64,000 nt of DNA, from assembly GCF_000209165.1 (NCBI RefSeq), contig NC_009044.1, positions 1,488,001 through 1,552,000 of the forward strand, given 5' to 3'. Below, piece after piece: positions 38,546 through 49,600 of the stretch. Origin of the DNA: Scheffersomyces stipitis CBS 6054 (taxonomy: Eukaryota > Ascomycota > Pichiomycetes > Serinales > Debaryomycetaceae). Each line of letters starts with the position of its first letter. Position 1 is the stretch's first letter. The notes under the pieces were generated by a model. It was not told the origin of the DNA. It saw only the letters and a list, made by a program, of their open reading frames with translations, and ran no database searches. The position numbers were made by a program, and so were the translations under genes.

Positions 38546-40153
38546 ATGTCCTTTGTTGGCGTGTTGGACTCCAATAGCCACAAGACCATGTGGTCCAGAG
38601 CCGTAATGTCGCTTGCGGCCATCTCCGACCACATCAAGTTCATTATAACTAAACAGTCACTTTCGCTTTCTGCGGTCAATTCTGCAAAGACATCTCATGG
38701 AGAAATCATCTTCAACAGGAGCTTTTTTCACGACTACTATGTGGATTTCTCTGACATACTTCCAGAAGGCTACGGGCAAGAGACTGACGAGCAGCTGTCC
38801 CGCAATGGCCCAAGTGGTCATAGTAATAATGATGGTGTAGACTCTGATTCTGGTTCATACTCTTTTCTTATCAACTCCAAACATTTAGCTACGTTGTTCA
38901 AAAACTTGGATGCCAATAATTTGGACTACATCTGCTTCAAAATCTACTGGTCTGTTTCCGCTCCTGAGACGATGAAATACAAATTTCTTATTGAGATCAA
39001 GACGAAGAAGCTCATCATTAAGAAATACCAGACAAACTACCAGCCAGTCTTCAGAAACAAGGTTAAAGTAGCCCAGATCTATAGGCAAGAACTACAAAGT
39101 ACTCAAGAGCAAGAAGAAAATACTGGATCTATCGTCGAAAACAGAATCAACCATATTCTGATAGAGCATATCATCCCCAAACAATTTCTCGATATGATCC
39201 CAGCAACGACTGAAGACTTCAAGATTGACGTTAAGAACGAAAAGATCCTGTTTAGCGGATACACCAAACAAGTGTTGAAGGACAGAGAGTACTTGAAACA
39301 GCCGATGTCGGTCACTATCACCTTGAACTTGGACGAGCTCGTAAGCACAAATCTCTCTCAGCTAATGTCTGGCGAAGAGCCCATGAAAAAATGTATAAAC
39401 TACCGTTTGAAAGATTTCCGCAACTTTCTCAACTTGATAGGCTCATTCTCATCAACTTCAGTAAGCGAAGGCGATGAGTATATAAACTTGAACAAAATCG
39501 ACAGCGGCGAGTCGTTTGAAATACTCTTCAAGAACCCAGGTGATCCTGTGCTTTTTGAATCGCAAAATAATCCTCATGTCTTCATTCAGTTTATTCAATT
39601 AACAGCCAAGGACGAAAATACGGATGCAGAAACTACAAATCGTGTAAGTACGGAAGATCCACGAAAAGCAAAGATGGCTTTATCATTGCTTGGACATACT
39701 ATTCACCGAATTGAAAGAGTAGAAGAACCAGTTAGTAGACCAATAGCAGTAAGTCAGTTACCAGCTCCTTCTCAACCCCTCAATATTCCTAGATTGCATT
39801 CTAACCGTCCCTCCGGGAGACTTCCTGACACAAGAACAAGTGTAGTTGTTCCTATCCACAGAACACCAGAGCCAAGTCAGAACATCCCTTCATCAATGGA
39901 AGTGGAAGATTTCGTAACCTACAGAAAGGAATCAACTCCTCCTTCTGCCCGCAGAAAGAGAAGACTACAGGAAATGTCGGAACCTAGTAGACCTACTCCA
40001 AGAAAGAACCAGAAATCTGCTGTTGCTGATGATACTGATTATTCAGATACTGATGACGAAACGAATAGAAATGAAAACCAAAATCAAGCCAGTGAGAAAG
40101 AGATCTCATACGGGCCTACCCAACTCAACAACAGACCCAAGTCGATCTTTTGA
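38546..40153 (+). CDS. DDC1: 9-1-1 checkpoint clamp subunit Ddc1 (Rad9)
   Basis: A 535-residue protein. The N-terminal ~370 residues fit the PCNA-like Rad9/Ddc1 domain: MWSRAVMSLAAISDHIKFIITKQSLSLSAVNSAKTSHGEIIF, then SFLINSKHLATLFKNLD and VNYRLKDFRNFLNLI-type 'CINYRLKDFRNFLNL'. The C-terminal ~160 residues are disordered, basic and rich in Ser/Thr-Pro, the phosphorylated tail that recruits Dpb11/TopBP1 in Ddc1. With Rad17 and Mec3 the protein forms the clamp loaded at DNA damage to activate Mec1. It converges with TDP1, leaving only ~66 bp between stops. Confidence 0.88.
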   Translation: MSFVGVLDSNSHKTMWSRAVMSLAAISDHIKFIITKQSLSLSAVNSAKTSHGEIIFNRSFFHDYYVDFSDILPEGYGQETDEQLSRNGPSGHSNNDGVDSDSGSYSFLINSKHLATLFKNLDANNLDYICFKIYWSVSAPETMKYKFLIEIKTKKLIIKKYQTNYQPVFRNKVKVAQIYRQELQSTQEQEENTGSIVENRINHILIEHIIPKQFLDMIPATTEDFKIDVKNEKILFSGYTKQVLKDREYLKQPMSVTITLNLDELVSTNLSQLMSGEEPMKKCINYRLKDFRNFLNLIGSFSSTSVSEGDEYINLNKIDSGESFEILFKNPGDPVLFESQNNPHVFIQFIQLTAKDENTDAETTNRVSTEDPRKAKMALSLLGHTIHRIERVEEPVSRPIAVSQLPAPSQPLNIPRLHSNRPSGRLPDTRTSVVVPIHRTPEPSQNIPSSMEVEDFVTYRKESTPPSARRKRRLQEMSEPSRPTPRKNQKSAVADDTDYSDTDDETNRNENQNQASEKEISYGPTQLNNRPKSIF

Positions 40154-40219
40154 TAGTCGAGCTTCGTTGATTTTGTTAATTATGTACATTAGTGTATTTA
40201 TTATGTATATATAGTCTTG

Positions 40220-41881
40220 CTACTTGCTCAAGTTGTAGGTTTGTCCAAATTTGTCCTTTAATTCGCCGTAGCTGACCCATTCACTCCATGGCTCATCTTG
40301 GGCGGTGTACTTCGTCGGAGGAAGACTGAAGGGCATCCTTAATGGAATAGCTTTATCGTCATTCACTGTGTCTTCTCCATAAGCAGGTACCAATTTCTCG
40401 CCTTCTTTAGGAAATACTACCACTCCCAACTCGAAGCTTGAGATTTCGTACTTATTTGGATTCGTAGATTTGGGAACTGGTGATCCCCAGGCCTGTTTAG
40501 ACAAGTTGTGACTTCCAACCAATGCCCACTTCAAGGATGAAAAGTTATCACCGTTGTCGCACATGAAGTATTTACAATGTGGAACTACCAGTTCTCTCCC
40601 CGTGACTATGTCTGAACCGGACGAATTCCACTTTCTCAAGTACGGCCGGATATTCTGTTGGTATTGGTATCTGTGAGTATCAGACTTTGTATGTTTCATG
40701 TGCACTGCTTGTCCTGCTCCAAATCCTACATTGTTATTTGCTATTTCCTTTACTGTAGGATACACCATGTGGGGTAAATAGTAGTTGTCTTTTTGGTGTT
40801 TGGATGTACTATCCGATCCTGGAAGTAGAATCTTGAAACCATTCGAGCCTCCAGAAAAGACTAAGGGAGCAAGAAGATGGCTGAAGACAGAGGCAGTTTG
40901 GCTTCCGCGGACATTGAAAGGATATGAAATAGAAGTCACCTGTGAAAGGAAGTTATACAACTTGTCTCCCTTCGTGTTATCCACTAGCAAATTATTTCTC
41001 TTCAATATCTGGTATAACTTTCCGTAGCCATAAACTTCATCTTTATCAGTTAGATTTGTGATTTCGTATTTACCTGGTGCTGAAGCAAGAAGCTCTACAT
41101 CGATAGAGTGAAAGTCATACGATTGAAGTCTGTCAGCCAAACTAGTGACTACGGGACTATTGTATTTCTTCAAGTAGTTCATAAAGTCACGTTTGAAATT
41201 TTCACCACGCTCCAATTTCACCGAATCTTCGGTTTCCAACTGCAATCTACCAGATCTCCAAAGCGTTTGAGTAAGTCCCACCACATCGATTTTGTTCAAG
41301 TTGAAAGACATAATGACAATTTCACAGCTCTTATCCTCAAAGAAGTTGACCATCATTTTGGTATGATGAGTTCCGAACCGATTGGGAATCGCAGCTGTGA
41401 CTTCGCTGATATTGAACTGGTTCTTGAAGATCAGAGTATCAGGATCAGATGGATCAAGAAGAACTGAACCAGTGACAAAGGTAATTTTCTTCCCATTCCT
41501 CTGGAATTTCGGATTTAAATATCTCAAGAACATTGGCAAATCTACAGTGAAATTGAACTGAAAGGTCTCGTCTAGGTCTGAAGCACCTAGTAAGTCTTCG
41601 ATCAGGATCGTGTCTTTATTTACGATAGCTTCGACTTCGTCATCGTAGCTTGGATTCAGAAGCAATTTGATAGGAGACGCTTTTCGTATACTCGTAGCTA
41701 GCTTTTGTTTCTTGTTTATTGGAGTTGAATTGTCTGACTGGGTCAATGGGACTACTTTTGTAATTACTACATCATCATTGTCAGTATCCTCAGTATTTTT
41801 CAGTTCAGGCTCTGACTTTTTCGAAGACCAATGACGAGAAGCAGAAAGGAACGCAGCTGAGCGTTTCCTGGATTCTGCCAT
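40220..41881 (-). CDS. TDP1: Tyrosyl-DNA phosphodiesterase 1
   Basis: A 553-residue enzyme from the ATG at 41881 (MAESRKRSAAF); the frame continues to a TTG at 41923, rejected. Tdp1 hydrolyses the 3'-phosphotyrosyl bond left by trapped topoisomerase I. Both HKN catalytic motifs of the phospholipase D superfamily are visible: H173-T-K175 in RFGTHHTKMMVNFF and H435-C-K437 in LVVPHCKYFM with Asn459 in VGSHNLSKQAWG. The N-terminal ~100 residues are disordered and basic/acidic, as in other yeasts. It converges with DDC1, another DNA-damage gene. Confidence 0.93.
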   Translation of the reverse strand: MAESRKRSAAFLSASRHWSSKKSEPELKNTEDTDNDDVVITKVVPLTQSDNSTPINKKQKLATSIRKASPIKLLLNPSYDDEVEAIVNKDTILIEDLLGASDLDETFQFNFTVDLPMFLRYLNPKFQRNGKKITFVTGSVLLDPSDPDTLIFKNQFNISEVTAAIPNRFGTHHTKMMVNFFEDKSCEIVIMSFNLNKIDVVGLTQTLWRSGRLQLETEDSVKLERGENFKRDFMNYLKKYNSPVVTSLADRLQSYDFHSIDVELLASAPGKYEITNLTDKDEVYGYGKLYQILKRNNLLVDNTKGDKLYNFLSQVTSISYPFNVRGSQTASVFSHLLAPLVFSGGSNGFKILLPGSDSTSKHQKDNYYLPHMVYPTVKEIANNNVGFGAGQAVHMKHTKSDTHRYQYQQNIRPYLRKWNSSGSDIVTGRELVVPHCKYFMCDNGDNFSSLKWALVGSHNLSKQAWGSPVPKSTNPNKYEISSFELGVVVFPKEGEKLVPAYGEDTVNDDKAIPLRMPFSLPPTKYTAQDEPWSEWVSYGELKDKFGQTYNLSK

Positions 41882-43031
41882 ACGAAGGACAGTAGCGCTG
41901 TGCGAGAATATAGATTTGAACAACGTGATATGGATACCTGAAGGGCTGTGGATTAAGAGTCAAGAATAAGCAAAAGTGTATTTGATAGTGAAAAAATTTA
42001 GACTGCATAAGTTCGAAAATCTGGAGAGTACAGGGTATACAATTAATAGATCTACTTTTAATGTATCCAATGAGTTCACTAATAAAAGATTTATTTAATG
42101 TACTTCTATTTTGGATTACACATCTCATCCTAGTTATAAGAGAATGAGTGGTAATTGAAAATTTTTACAAATATTTGCAATAAATTCGTCACAATTTTGT
42201 CTCCTTGGTTTCTTGTATTTCTATTTTTTTCGCAACCAATATTGAAGATTTCGAAAAATCAGCTATTCAGCTTAAATTCCAATATGAATCAAAATCTGAA
42301 ATTTCTCATATTTAGATTGTTCAAGTAGCCGAGTCTCTGTAACATGTCGTGGTCCTGTAGTAAGTATCTTTGTTTACATTCCGGTAATCTGCCCATTCCT
42401 TGAAACTCCCATACACAATTTTCGCAGCCTATTGTATACGAAAGCTGCTTGGAAATAGATAATCCAAGCTCAAACTGAGTGTTAGTTCTAAAGAGAAAGG
42501 AGGCAATACTCTATTTGTTAATAAAAGTAGCATGTAACTTGCTGGATATGTAACCTCGAATGCAAAACCAAACCGTACCTTCTTCGTGAGCATATAGCGT
42601 AACTTAATGTATGGAGATGTACGTTACTACAAAAGGGAAGTAGATGAGAATAATATAAAAGTATTTCATTATTTCTGTATTTCTTAAATATTGTACTTTA
42701 TTCCAGTATTCTATACCTCTCATACCATAGAATCCTGGTTAGTAATATGGCATGGCACAGCCATCTCTTCTGTTTCAGAACAGTTCCAGCTTCTATGCAT
42801 CTACCGTCCCCACAAAAGCGGTTTAGGTCATGTGACCCATGTGCCTACCCTTCCTGATGACTTGGCCTTGTTGAAAACTGGTTCTTTTCTTATCGTCATG
42901 ATTCCACTCAATTGGCTTTTATTTCTCGATTTTTCAGTTCATTTTGTCCCTAGTTTTGATATACCAGAGCGGAATTCTTGCCAGTTTTTCTGTTGGTTCC
43001 TTTCTGTTCATTTCTTGTTGTCTGATTCGAT
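41882..43031. other. Divergent region TDP1/metalloprotease
   Basis: 1.15 kb between divergent genes. A frame at 42691-43035 starts at TTG and overlaps the next gene. ATGTCGTGGTCCTGT followed by GTAAGT near 42343 resembles a tiny first exon, but I could not find a convincing branch site. GTCATGTGAC lies near 42826. No gene is called. Confidence 0.45.
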
Positions 43032-45221
43032 ATGACCATTTCCTTCGATTACCATGACGGAGAAATCGTTTCTTCCCCCACGGTTATCGTGAGTGGAGTC
43101 ACATCTACGTCGCTTAGACTGGGAACGATTACGTTCACCAACAACGATAACGCTGTATTTCCTCCTCAAACTTTTGAGGTGAATTCGGGCCATTTTAAGG
43201 CTATAGTACATGTTCTGCCCAATGAAGAGAACAAGTTTTCTGTAGAAGTTGCTGAAAACGGCCGGATCAACAACTTTGGCTTTGTAGAATACCACGGGAA
43301 TCAACCTCGAATTGTGGATAAGGGAACTTTGCTGCTCCTATTCTATCCGCTACCACAAAACAAGCCGGTTCATTTGTGTGTGGTTGTGGGAAAAGACTCT
43401 GATGGCAGTTTCGATATGCCCCACTATCGTTTGCAACGAGGGGAAGTGGGCAACCTCGAGACCGCGATCAAGAAGTTGAAAGTGGCCGGTCGCTTGATGC
43501 AAGCCTATACTCAAGACGAAATGAGAACTATGGGCCTCAGCAACCGTTCGTTTCAGTTCGTAGAAGAATCGCAGACTTTCCAGGGGATCTTTGGCTACAA
43601 CGTGCAGTCGCCAAAAGGACATCAGGAAGTCAAAGTCCATGTGTTACGTTCACCCAAAACAGTAGCGCAATTGCGAGACCCTAATCTTGCTCAGCAGAAT
43701 CCCAATGCTTCTGATAGTGGGGGCTTGTTCAGCCATGCTATTGAGTTGATCAAGAACACACCTGATATATACAATAGGAACTCCAACACGGCGGTCCAGT
43801 GTGCGGTTATGTACTTGGATTCAACTTGGGACAAGCGTAACAACTTGATTCTCACACATGCAGCACTTGGTGGGGGCACAGGAGAAGTTAAATTGGCCAT
43901 CTTTGGCTCCCATGGCTTACACTCCTGGCCCTTAAATTTTCCCCAGGTAACTCCAAGCTTCTTGGATGGTACCCATCTATCCACCAATGAAGTAGCTAAT
44001 GATTGTAACGAATGTGGAACTAGCTGGGAATGTATGAACATTACCATGGGTGCGTTTATGCACGAGATTGGCCATCTGTTTGGATGTCCTCACCAAGTTG
44101 ATGGAGTCATGTTGCGTGACTACGTATGGTGGAATCGTTCATTCATGACCAGGGAAGTTGAGTGTCTAAGACGAAAGACCAGCGGAGCATCTGTAGCAGC
44201 AAACGGTACATGGCCAAAGGTTTGTCATTGGAATCGTTTGGATATAATCCGGTTTCTTCACCATGACTCTTTTAGTATACCTGTAGATAAGTTTGACAAG
44301 TCTTACGAGACCACCAAGACACCAAACGATAAGGACCAACAGAAGTCAGGTTTAAGCGAGTACTTTATTCCCAACAAAGGAGCCGTTATTAAGTCTAATG
44401 CTGGTATCTACATGGTAGAGTTCATTACCAAGGACTTAGCTCGGTACCACAAGGCATGGTTTCCCCAGGCTTACGGTGGTCCTGGTTTTCAGTACGAGGT
44501 TGTTTTGGACTACACCCCTGTCTATGAGGAATTCAAACGAAACAGCAAAGATGCCAAAGAAGACTTCGACGTTAGAGTTCTTTCTGTAGGAGGCGAAATC
44601 ACCATCAAGAACCTCAAGCAACGTTGTAGTGAAGAAGGCAAGAATGTTATAAAGAGTGACTTTGGCTTGAACAGAGGTGTTCTCAAAGGCTATAAGAGTA
44701 CGCAACTAGGAAGAGCTAACAGTGCACCCACCTTCGTGGGTTTTGATATCAGATCTATCTACAAGGTTCGTGTCTTCCATGGCAGTGCCTTGGATGGAGT
44801 CAAGATCTTTTATACCAGTGGATCTGGAACCACTACACTGGCCGAAGCGCCACCTCCTGTTCCTGCCAGAAATTATCTTTCTCGTATCAAAAACTCTGTG
44901 GTAAGTACAGCATCTCCAAGAGCTCCAAGTGGAAGACAAGAGAATGTTGCATTCATCGGCAAAGAAACAGGAAATTACTCTGACTTCACGTTGAATGCTG
45001 GTGAAACAATTACAAAATTCAACTTCCGTAACGGTGCCTGGATCGATGCCATCCAGTTTGTTACTAGCTCTGGAAGGGTTTCCCAGATGTACGGAAATGC
45101 TACTGGTGGCCATTTCTCATCACTAGAAGCACCTGATTCCCAGTTCACAATTGTAGGAATGTATGGATATGTGGGCAGATGGATGGATGGCATTGGTATC
45201 ATCTACACAAATGAGATCTAG
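43032..45221 (+). CDS. YIL108W-type zinc metalloprotease with jacalin-like tail
   Basis: A 729-residue protein of the fungal putative metallopeptidase family (Metallopep, PF12044), represented by yeast YIL108W (696 residues). The zinc motif is HEIGHLFGCPH at residues 344-354; the Leu at position 349 is encoded by CTG and would be Ser under CUG-Ser decoding, giving the common HEIGHSFG. Conserved segments include NECGTSWECMNITMGAFMHE and the 'WNRLDIIRFLHH' helix. The last ~170 residues form a jacalin-like lectin repeat (DFTLNAGETITKFNFRNGAWIDAIQF and TIVGMYGYVGRWMDGIGIIYT). There is no signal peptide. The substrate is unknown. The coding frame starts at the ATG at 43032. Confidence 0.85.
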   Translation: MTISFDYHDGEIVSSPTVIVSGVTSTSLRLGTITFTNNDNAVFPPQTFEVNSGHFKAIVHVLPNEENKFSVEVAENGRINNFGFVEYHGNQPRIVDKGTLLLLFYPLPQNKPVHLCVVVGKDSDGSFDMPHYRLQRGEVGNLETAIKKLKVAGRLMQAYTQDEMRTMGLSNRSFQFVEESQTFQGIFGYNVQSPKGHQEVKVHVLRSPKTVAQLRDPNLAQQNPNASDSGGLFSHAIELIKNTPDIYNRNSNTAVQCAVMYLDSTWDKRNNLILTHAALGGGTGEVKLAIFGSHGLHSWPLNFPQVTPSFLDGTHLSTNEVANDCNECGTSWECMNITMGAFMHEIGHLFGCPHQVDGVMLRDYVWWNRSFMTREVECLRRKTSGASVAANGTWPKVCHWNRLDIIRFLHHDSFSIPVDKFDKSYETTKTPNDKDQQKSGLSEYFIPNKGAVIKSNAGIYMVEFITKDLARYHKAWFPQAYGGPGFQYEVVLDYTPVYEEFKRNSKDAKEDFDVRVLSVGGEITIKNLKQRCSEEGKNVIKSDFGLNRGVLKGYKSTQLGRANSAPTFVGFDIRSIYKVRVFHGSALDGVKIFYTSGSGTTTLAEAPPPVPARNYLSRIKNSVVSTASPRAPSGRQENVAFIGKETGNYSDFTLNAGETITKFNFRNGAWIDAIQFVTSSGRVSQMYGNATGGHFSSLEAPDSQFTIVGMYGYVGRWMDGIGIIYTNEI

Positions 45222-45378
45222 TAAAATTCGTTACAGTCATTATACAAATAAAAGATAGCTGCTATGCACTGTAGACAAAGACAACGTCGTTGACATATTA
45301 CCATAAAAAGAGATGCCTTGAATAGAGCCATTTCATACAATGTATATATTGCAGAGATTTTTGTTCATGATCTACACT

Positions 45379-46170
45379 TCATAGATCCTCTATTTGTCTT
45401 TCTAGCACTTTCGTCTTGGCCTGGTTGTACTCTATAGGGTATTTTTTCGCTACTCCTATCTGGGTATGATGAGTAGATCTGAGAAAGGGTAAATAAGAGC
45501 TTTTGTTCTCGCCCATTTTCAATCTCGCAATTCTCTGTTCAATAGCTGCGAGATCGTTCTTCATCTGGTCGACTTTACTGAGCTTGACCTTCAAAGCCAG
45601 ATCCTGTCTGACTACAAAATTATCATTATACAATTGCCTTAAGCGTTTTAATCGTGCTCCAAGTTCAGCATTCTTTTCCACCAACATCTGGTTCTGGTTG
45701 TTGAGCTTTCCACTGATTTGAGCCTGTAGCACGAGAGATTTGTCTAGTTCAAGTGAATCAAGAGCATGGGATAAAGTATTGGATAAATATGCGGCATGTT
45801 CGGATAAACTATTAGGATAGTGGATCGAGTCTGAAGCGAGAAAGGCGTTGAGTTCATCATCATCGCTGACAAGGTACTCGTCATCGGACAGAACCTCTGA
45901 GTCGTTATCATTAGTGGCTCCATTGCGATTAGCGGCTGTATTTGTATTTTCAATTGTATTGCCATTTCTTTTTGATTCATCAATTGAACTTTCATAATTG
46001 TTTGGGATTGTGTTTCCATTTACACTTCCGTGAGTCCCATTTGTATGGTTCTCTACCTCGGTAACATCTTGATCCTTGCTAGTTACTGGAGAGCTTATTT
46101 CAACATCATTCGTCGTGTCTTGTCTATCTACATGCGGAACTCGATCTGAGGGGTCCGCTCGTCCAATCAT
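45379..46170 (-). CDS. KXD1: KxDL-domain protein Kxd1 (BLOC-1 related)
   Basis: A 263-residue protein. Residues 1-120 are disordered, acidic and Asn/Thr/Ser-rich. The KxDL domain fills the C-terminal half: LSNTLSHALDSLELDKSLVLQAQISGKLN, then a helix ending KVDQMKNDLAAIEQRIARLKMG and KKYPIEYNQAKTKVLERQ. These match the family pattern (LDSL-LDR-LV-QA-TSG-LN and K-DLE--Q-R---LK) closely. Yeast Kxd1 is a subunit of the BLOC-1 complex acting on endosomes. The gene is divergent from APL5, an AP-3 subunit in the same transport pathway. Confidence 0.78.
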   Translation of the reverse strand: MIGRADPSDRVPHVDRQDTTNDVEISSPVTSKDQDVTEVENHTNGTHGSVNGNTIPNNYESSIDESKRNGNTIENTNTAANRNGATNDNDSEVLSDDEYLVSDDDELNAFLASDSIHYPNSLSEHAAYLSNTLSHALDSLELDKSLVLQAQISGKLNNQNQMLVEKNAELGARLKRLRQLYNDNFVVRQDLALKVKLSKVDQMKNDLAAIEQRIARLKMGENKSSYLPFLRSTHHTQIGVAKKYPIEYNQAKTKVLERQIEDL

Positions 46171-46620
46171 AGCAATATATATGGATAAGTAGTTGTTTCA
46201 GCTAGCACACTTTATGATTTGTAATTCAGAGTTACTTTATTCTGTGAAGAGATGTTCTCACTGTTAAGAATCAGGAATAAAACCAAATGCACAAACAGTT
46301 GCGAAAATGCGAATTACTAAATCAGCCAACAAATTCACATAGACAAAATCTACACTGACATACGAGTATCGCTACCAGTGAACTTTATGGAGGAATAGCT
46401 TTAAATGGTCTAGCTCTACTTTAACTTGATCACAATTTCAATAATAGTTATAATTACCAAGTATGTCACCAGTCCTCTCTCTTCCTAACAATATGCCAGA
46501 TTCTCGAGAAGTGCCAAACTCACGTGACTTTCTCCAAATTTCTCTACTAGCCATGTATTCAGTATATCTATACAGACTTCTGTTTTATACTCTATATTCC
46601 TGAATTGTTTCTCTCCTCAA
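46171..46620. promoter_or_regulatory. Divergent promoter KXD1/APL5
   Basis: A 450-bp divergent promoter. It contains TCACGTGAC at 46520-46528, 92 nt before the APL5 ATG, and no other clear element. Confidence 0.55.
46520..46528. promoter_or_regulatory. TCACGTGAC element before APL5
   Basis: The same nonamer at nearly the same distance occurs before TFC4, and TCACGTGAG occurs before MPC1 (54276-54284). Confidence 0.55.
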
Positions 46621-49600
46621 ATGTCGTTCCAATTGCAGAACTCCGAGGTCTTGGCGCGGTTGAAGCCCTTCGGTATTCTGTTTGAGAAGTCGCTCTCCGA
46701 CTTGATCAAAGGGATTAGACATCAATCCAAGGAGTCTCCAGAGTCTTTACTGAACTTTCTAGATGTCGTGATCCAGGAGTGCAAAACCGAGCTTTCAACG
46801 ACGGATTTGGAGACAAAGGCTACGGCAGTGTTGAAGTTGGCATATTTGGAGATGTATGGCTTTGATATGGCTTGGTGCAACTTCCAGATCTTGGAAGTGA
46901 TGTCTTCAGGCAAGTTCCAGCAGAAGAGAATCGGATATTTGGCTGCGATCCAGCTGTTCAAAAACGAACAGGACTTGTTAATCCTTGCTACCAATCAGTT
47001 CAAAAAGGACTTGAACTCGCATAATCACACCGAGATAGGTTTGGCACTTAGTGGCATTGCTACCATTGTTACTCCCAATTTGGCGAGAGACATCAACGAC
47101 GACGTGTTGATGAAATTGAGCCATTCGAAACCGTATATTCGTAAAAAGGCTATCTTGGCCATGTACAAGATCTTCTTACAATATCCTGAAAGTTTGCGAG
47201 TTAATTTTAATCGCGTTATCGCCATGTTGGACGACGCAGACATTTCCGTGGTTAGTGCTACTGTCAATGTAATCTGTGAAATTTCCAAGAAAAACCCGCA
47301 TATATTCATGACAAGTTTGCCCAAATTCTTCTCCATCTTGGAGGACACCAAGAATAACTGGTTAATCATCAGAATATTGAAGTTGTTCCAGAGTTTGTCG
47401 CGTGTAGAACCTCGTATGAAGAAGAAGATTCTTCCGACGATCTTGGACTTGATCCTCAGAACCCAAGCATCGTCCTTGATCTACGAGTGTATCAACTGTA
47501 TCGTTAACGGCAACATGTTGAGTGCAGACTCTTCAAAGGATAAGGAAACGGCAAAAATCTGCATTAAACAAATTATGGAGTTCTTCAAGACAAAGGACTC
47601 CAACCTAAAATTCGTGGGCTTAATTGCATTAATTAGCATCTTGAAGATATTCCCCGTGTTTATGCACAAAGTTGATGGTGTTTCAACTATCATAATGGAC
47701 TGTCTCACGGATCCAGATCTTATCATAAAGAGAAAAGCATTGGAAATCTGCCATTACTTGGTTCAAGAAGATAATATAGCCGAAGTAGTAAAGGTCTTGT
47801 TGTTGCAGTTGATTCCAAGTGATACGAACGCTATTCCAGAGGCTTTAAAGCAGGAAGTCACTTTGAAAATCTTGTCAATAACATCGAACGACAAGTATGC
47901 GAATGTGCCCAACTTCAAATGGTATGTGGCAGTATTGAAGGATATCATCAATTTGACTTTACTTCCGCTTCCTTCTTCTTCCAATGCTAGCACGATCTCT
48001 CCAGCAACAGCAAACGTCATAGCTGCAGAAATCGGTAAAGAATTCAAAGAGTTAGCCACCAAGGTGCCTTCTATTAGACCCACAATTCTCAACAAAGTGA
48101 TTGTGGAAGCTGTTCAGGATGTAAGAATCTTGGACGTGTGTCCTTCATTGCTTAGGGACTTCTACTGGATTATGGGAGAGTATATAGACGAGTTGAGATC
48201 TCCATCCGAAGAAGAAAGTGACGTTGAAGACGAGGATGATATTGAGGAATCTTCTGTTTTGGACCTTGGCAAGAAGATCCAGATTTTCAACGCGTTGGTA
48301 AACCACGATATAGACAAGGTACTTGGTTTATCTGTAAATACCCATTTTCCAATTTCATCCAAGTTGATTACCTTATCTGATTCTAATGTCCAAGTAGTGT
48401 TTATCCAGGCAATTGTTAAGTTGTACAATGGCATTGTGACCGATTATTTGGTGCACTATTCAGTTCAAGGGAAATTCAAGCGGGAGCAATTTAATCAATT
48501 GGCCCATTATTTATACAAGTTGATCAACTTCCTTGGAAACTGGGAGAACCATAGGAACTATGAAGTTCAGGAGAGAGCTTTGTCGTGGTTGGAATTCTTG
48601 AAGCTTTCATTAGAAGCAATGACACATGAAGATATTTCGGCTATCCAGAAATTGGAAAAGGACGAGGTTGAGTATTACAGAAACTTACCGAGATCTGAAG
48701 AAGGTGAAGATGAAGACGATGAAGTTTATGACGAAGAATCTTCGGAAGAAGAGGAAAGTGAAAATGACGATACAGACAACAGCATTAAGCCAGTCAGAGA
48801 CAATGAATACGAAAACTTGAGCTCTTCATCTGAAGAGGATAACGATGAAGATGGAGATGAGAGTGAAGAAAATGGTAAAGACGAAAACGTGGAATATCCT
48901 AATAACGAAGTCAATGGTGGGTTTGATGGCGTTGAACATAGTCCATTTCCTGAAACAGATGACTTCCTTACAGAACCTCTGAAAGAGAATAGTTTGCCAA
49001 TGTTGCTAACACATATTCTTCCATCATTTTTCAAGAGTTATCCTTTGAACCCAATTGCAAAGAACTCACAGAAAAAGATTCCTATTCCAGAAGATTTGAA
49101 TCTTGACGAGCCAATCTACACCATTCCATTTGATGTGTCTGCTGATGACGTTGACAGTTTTGTCAATGATGAATATGATTTATTCATTGAAGACGAAGTT
49201 GATTTACATGCTGAAGAAGCATCTTTGATCAGTTTGTCTAACAGAGGCAGTGACGATGACTTGAAGAAGAAACAGGAGAGATTGGAGAAATTGAGAGATG
49301 ATCCATACTATCTTGGATCCAAGAAGTCTTCTAAGAAGAAGTCTATTAACAGGAGAGTTCTCTTGGTCGATGAAGACAAGACCCCAAGCCCAGAAAACTT
49401 CAGTGAGAAGGGTTCGATTAATTCAGGAGTTGCTCCTGTCAAGGAGAGAAAGAAGAAACCGTTGAAGATGAAGAAGGATAAAGTGGTCATCTTGTCGGAA
49501 GAGACAATAGAAGGTGGTCCAGATGAAGAAGAAGATGAAGAAGCCACTGCTGTTAAAGCCAAGTCCAAAAAAAAGAAGAGTAACTTTATGATTGATTCGT

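Noticed and set aside
42343..42706. Possible tiny first exon (ATGTCGTGG.. then GTAAGT) before the metalloprotease
   Set aside because: No convincing branch site and no coding second exon with homology.
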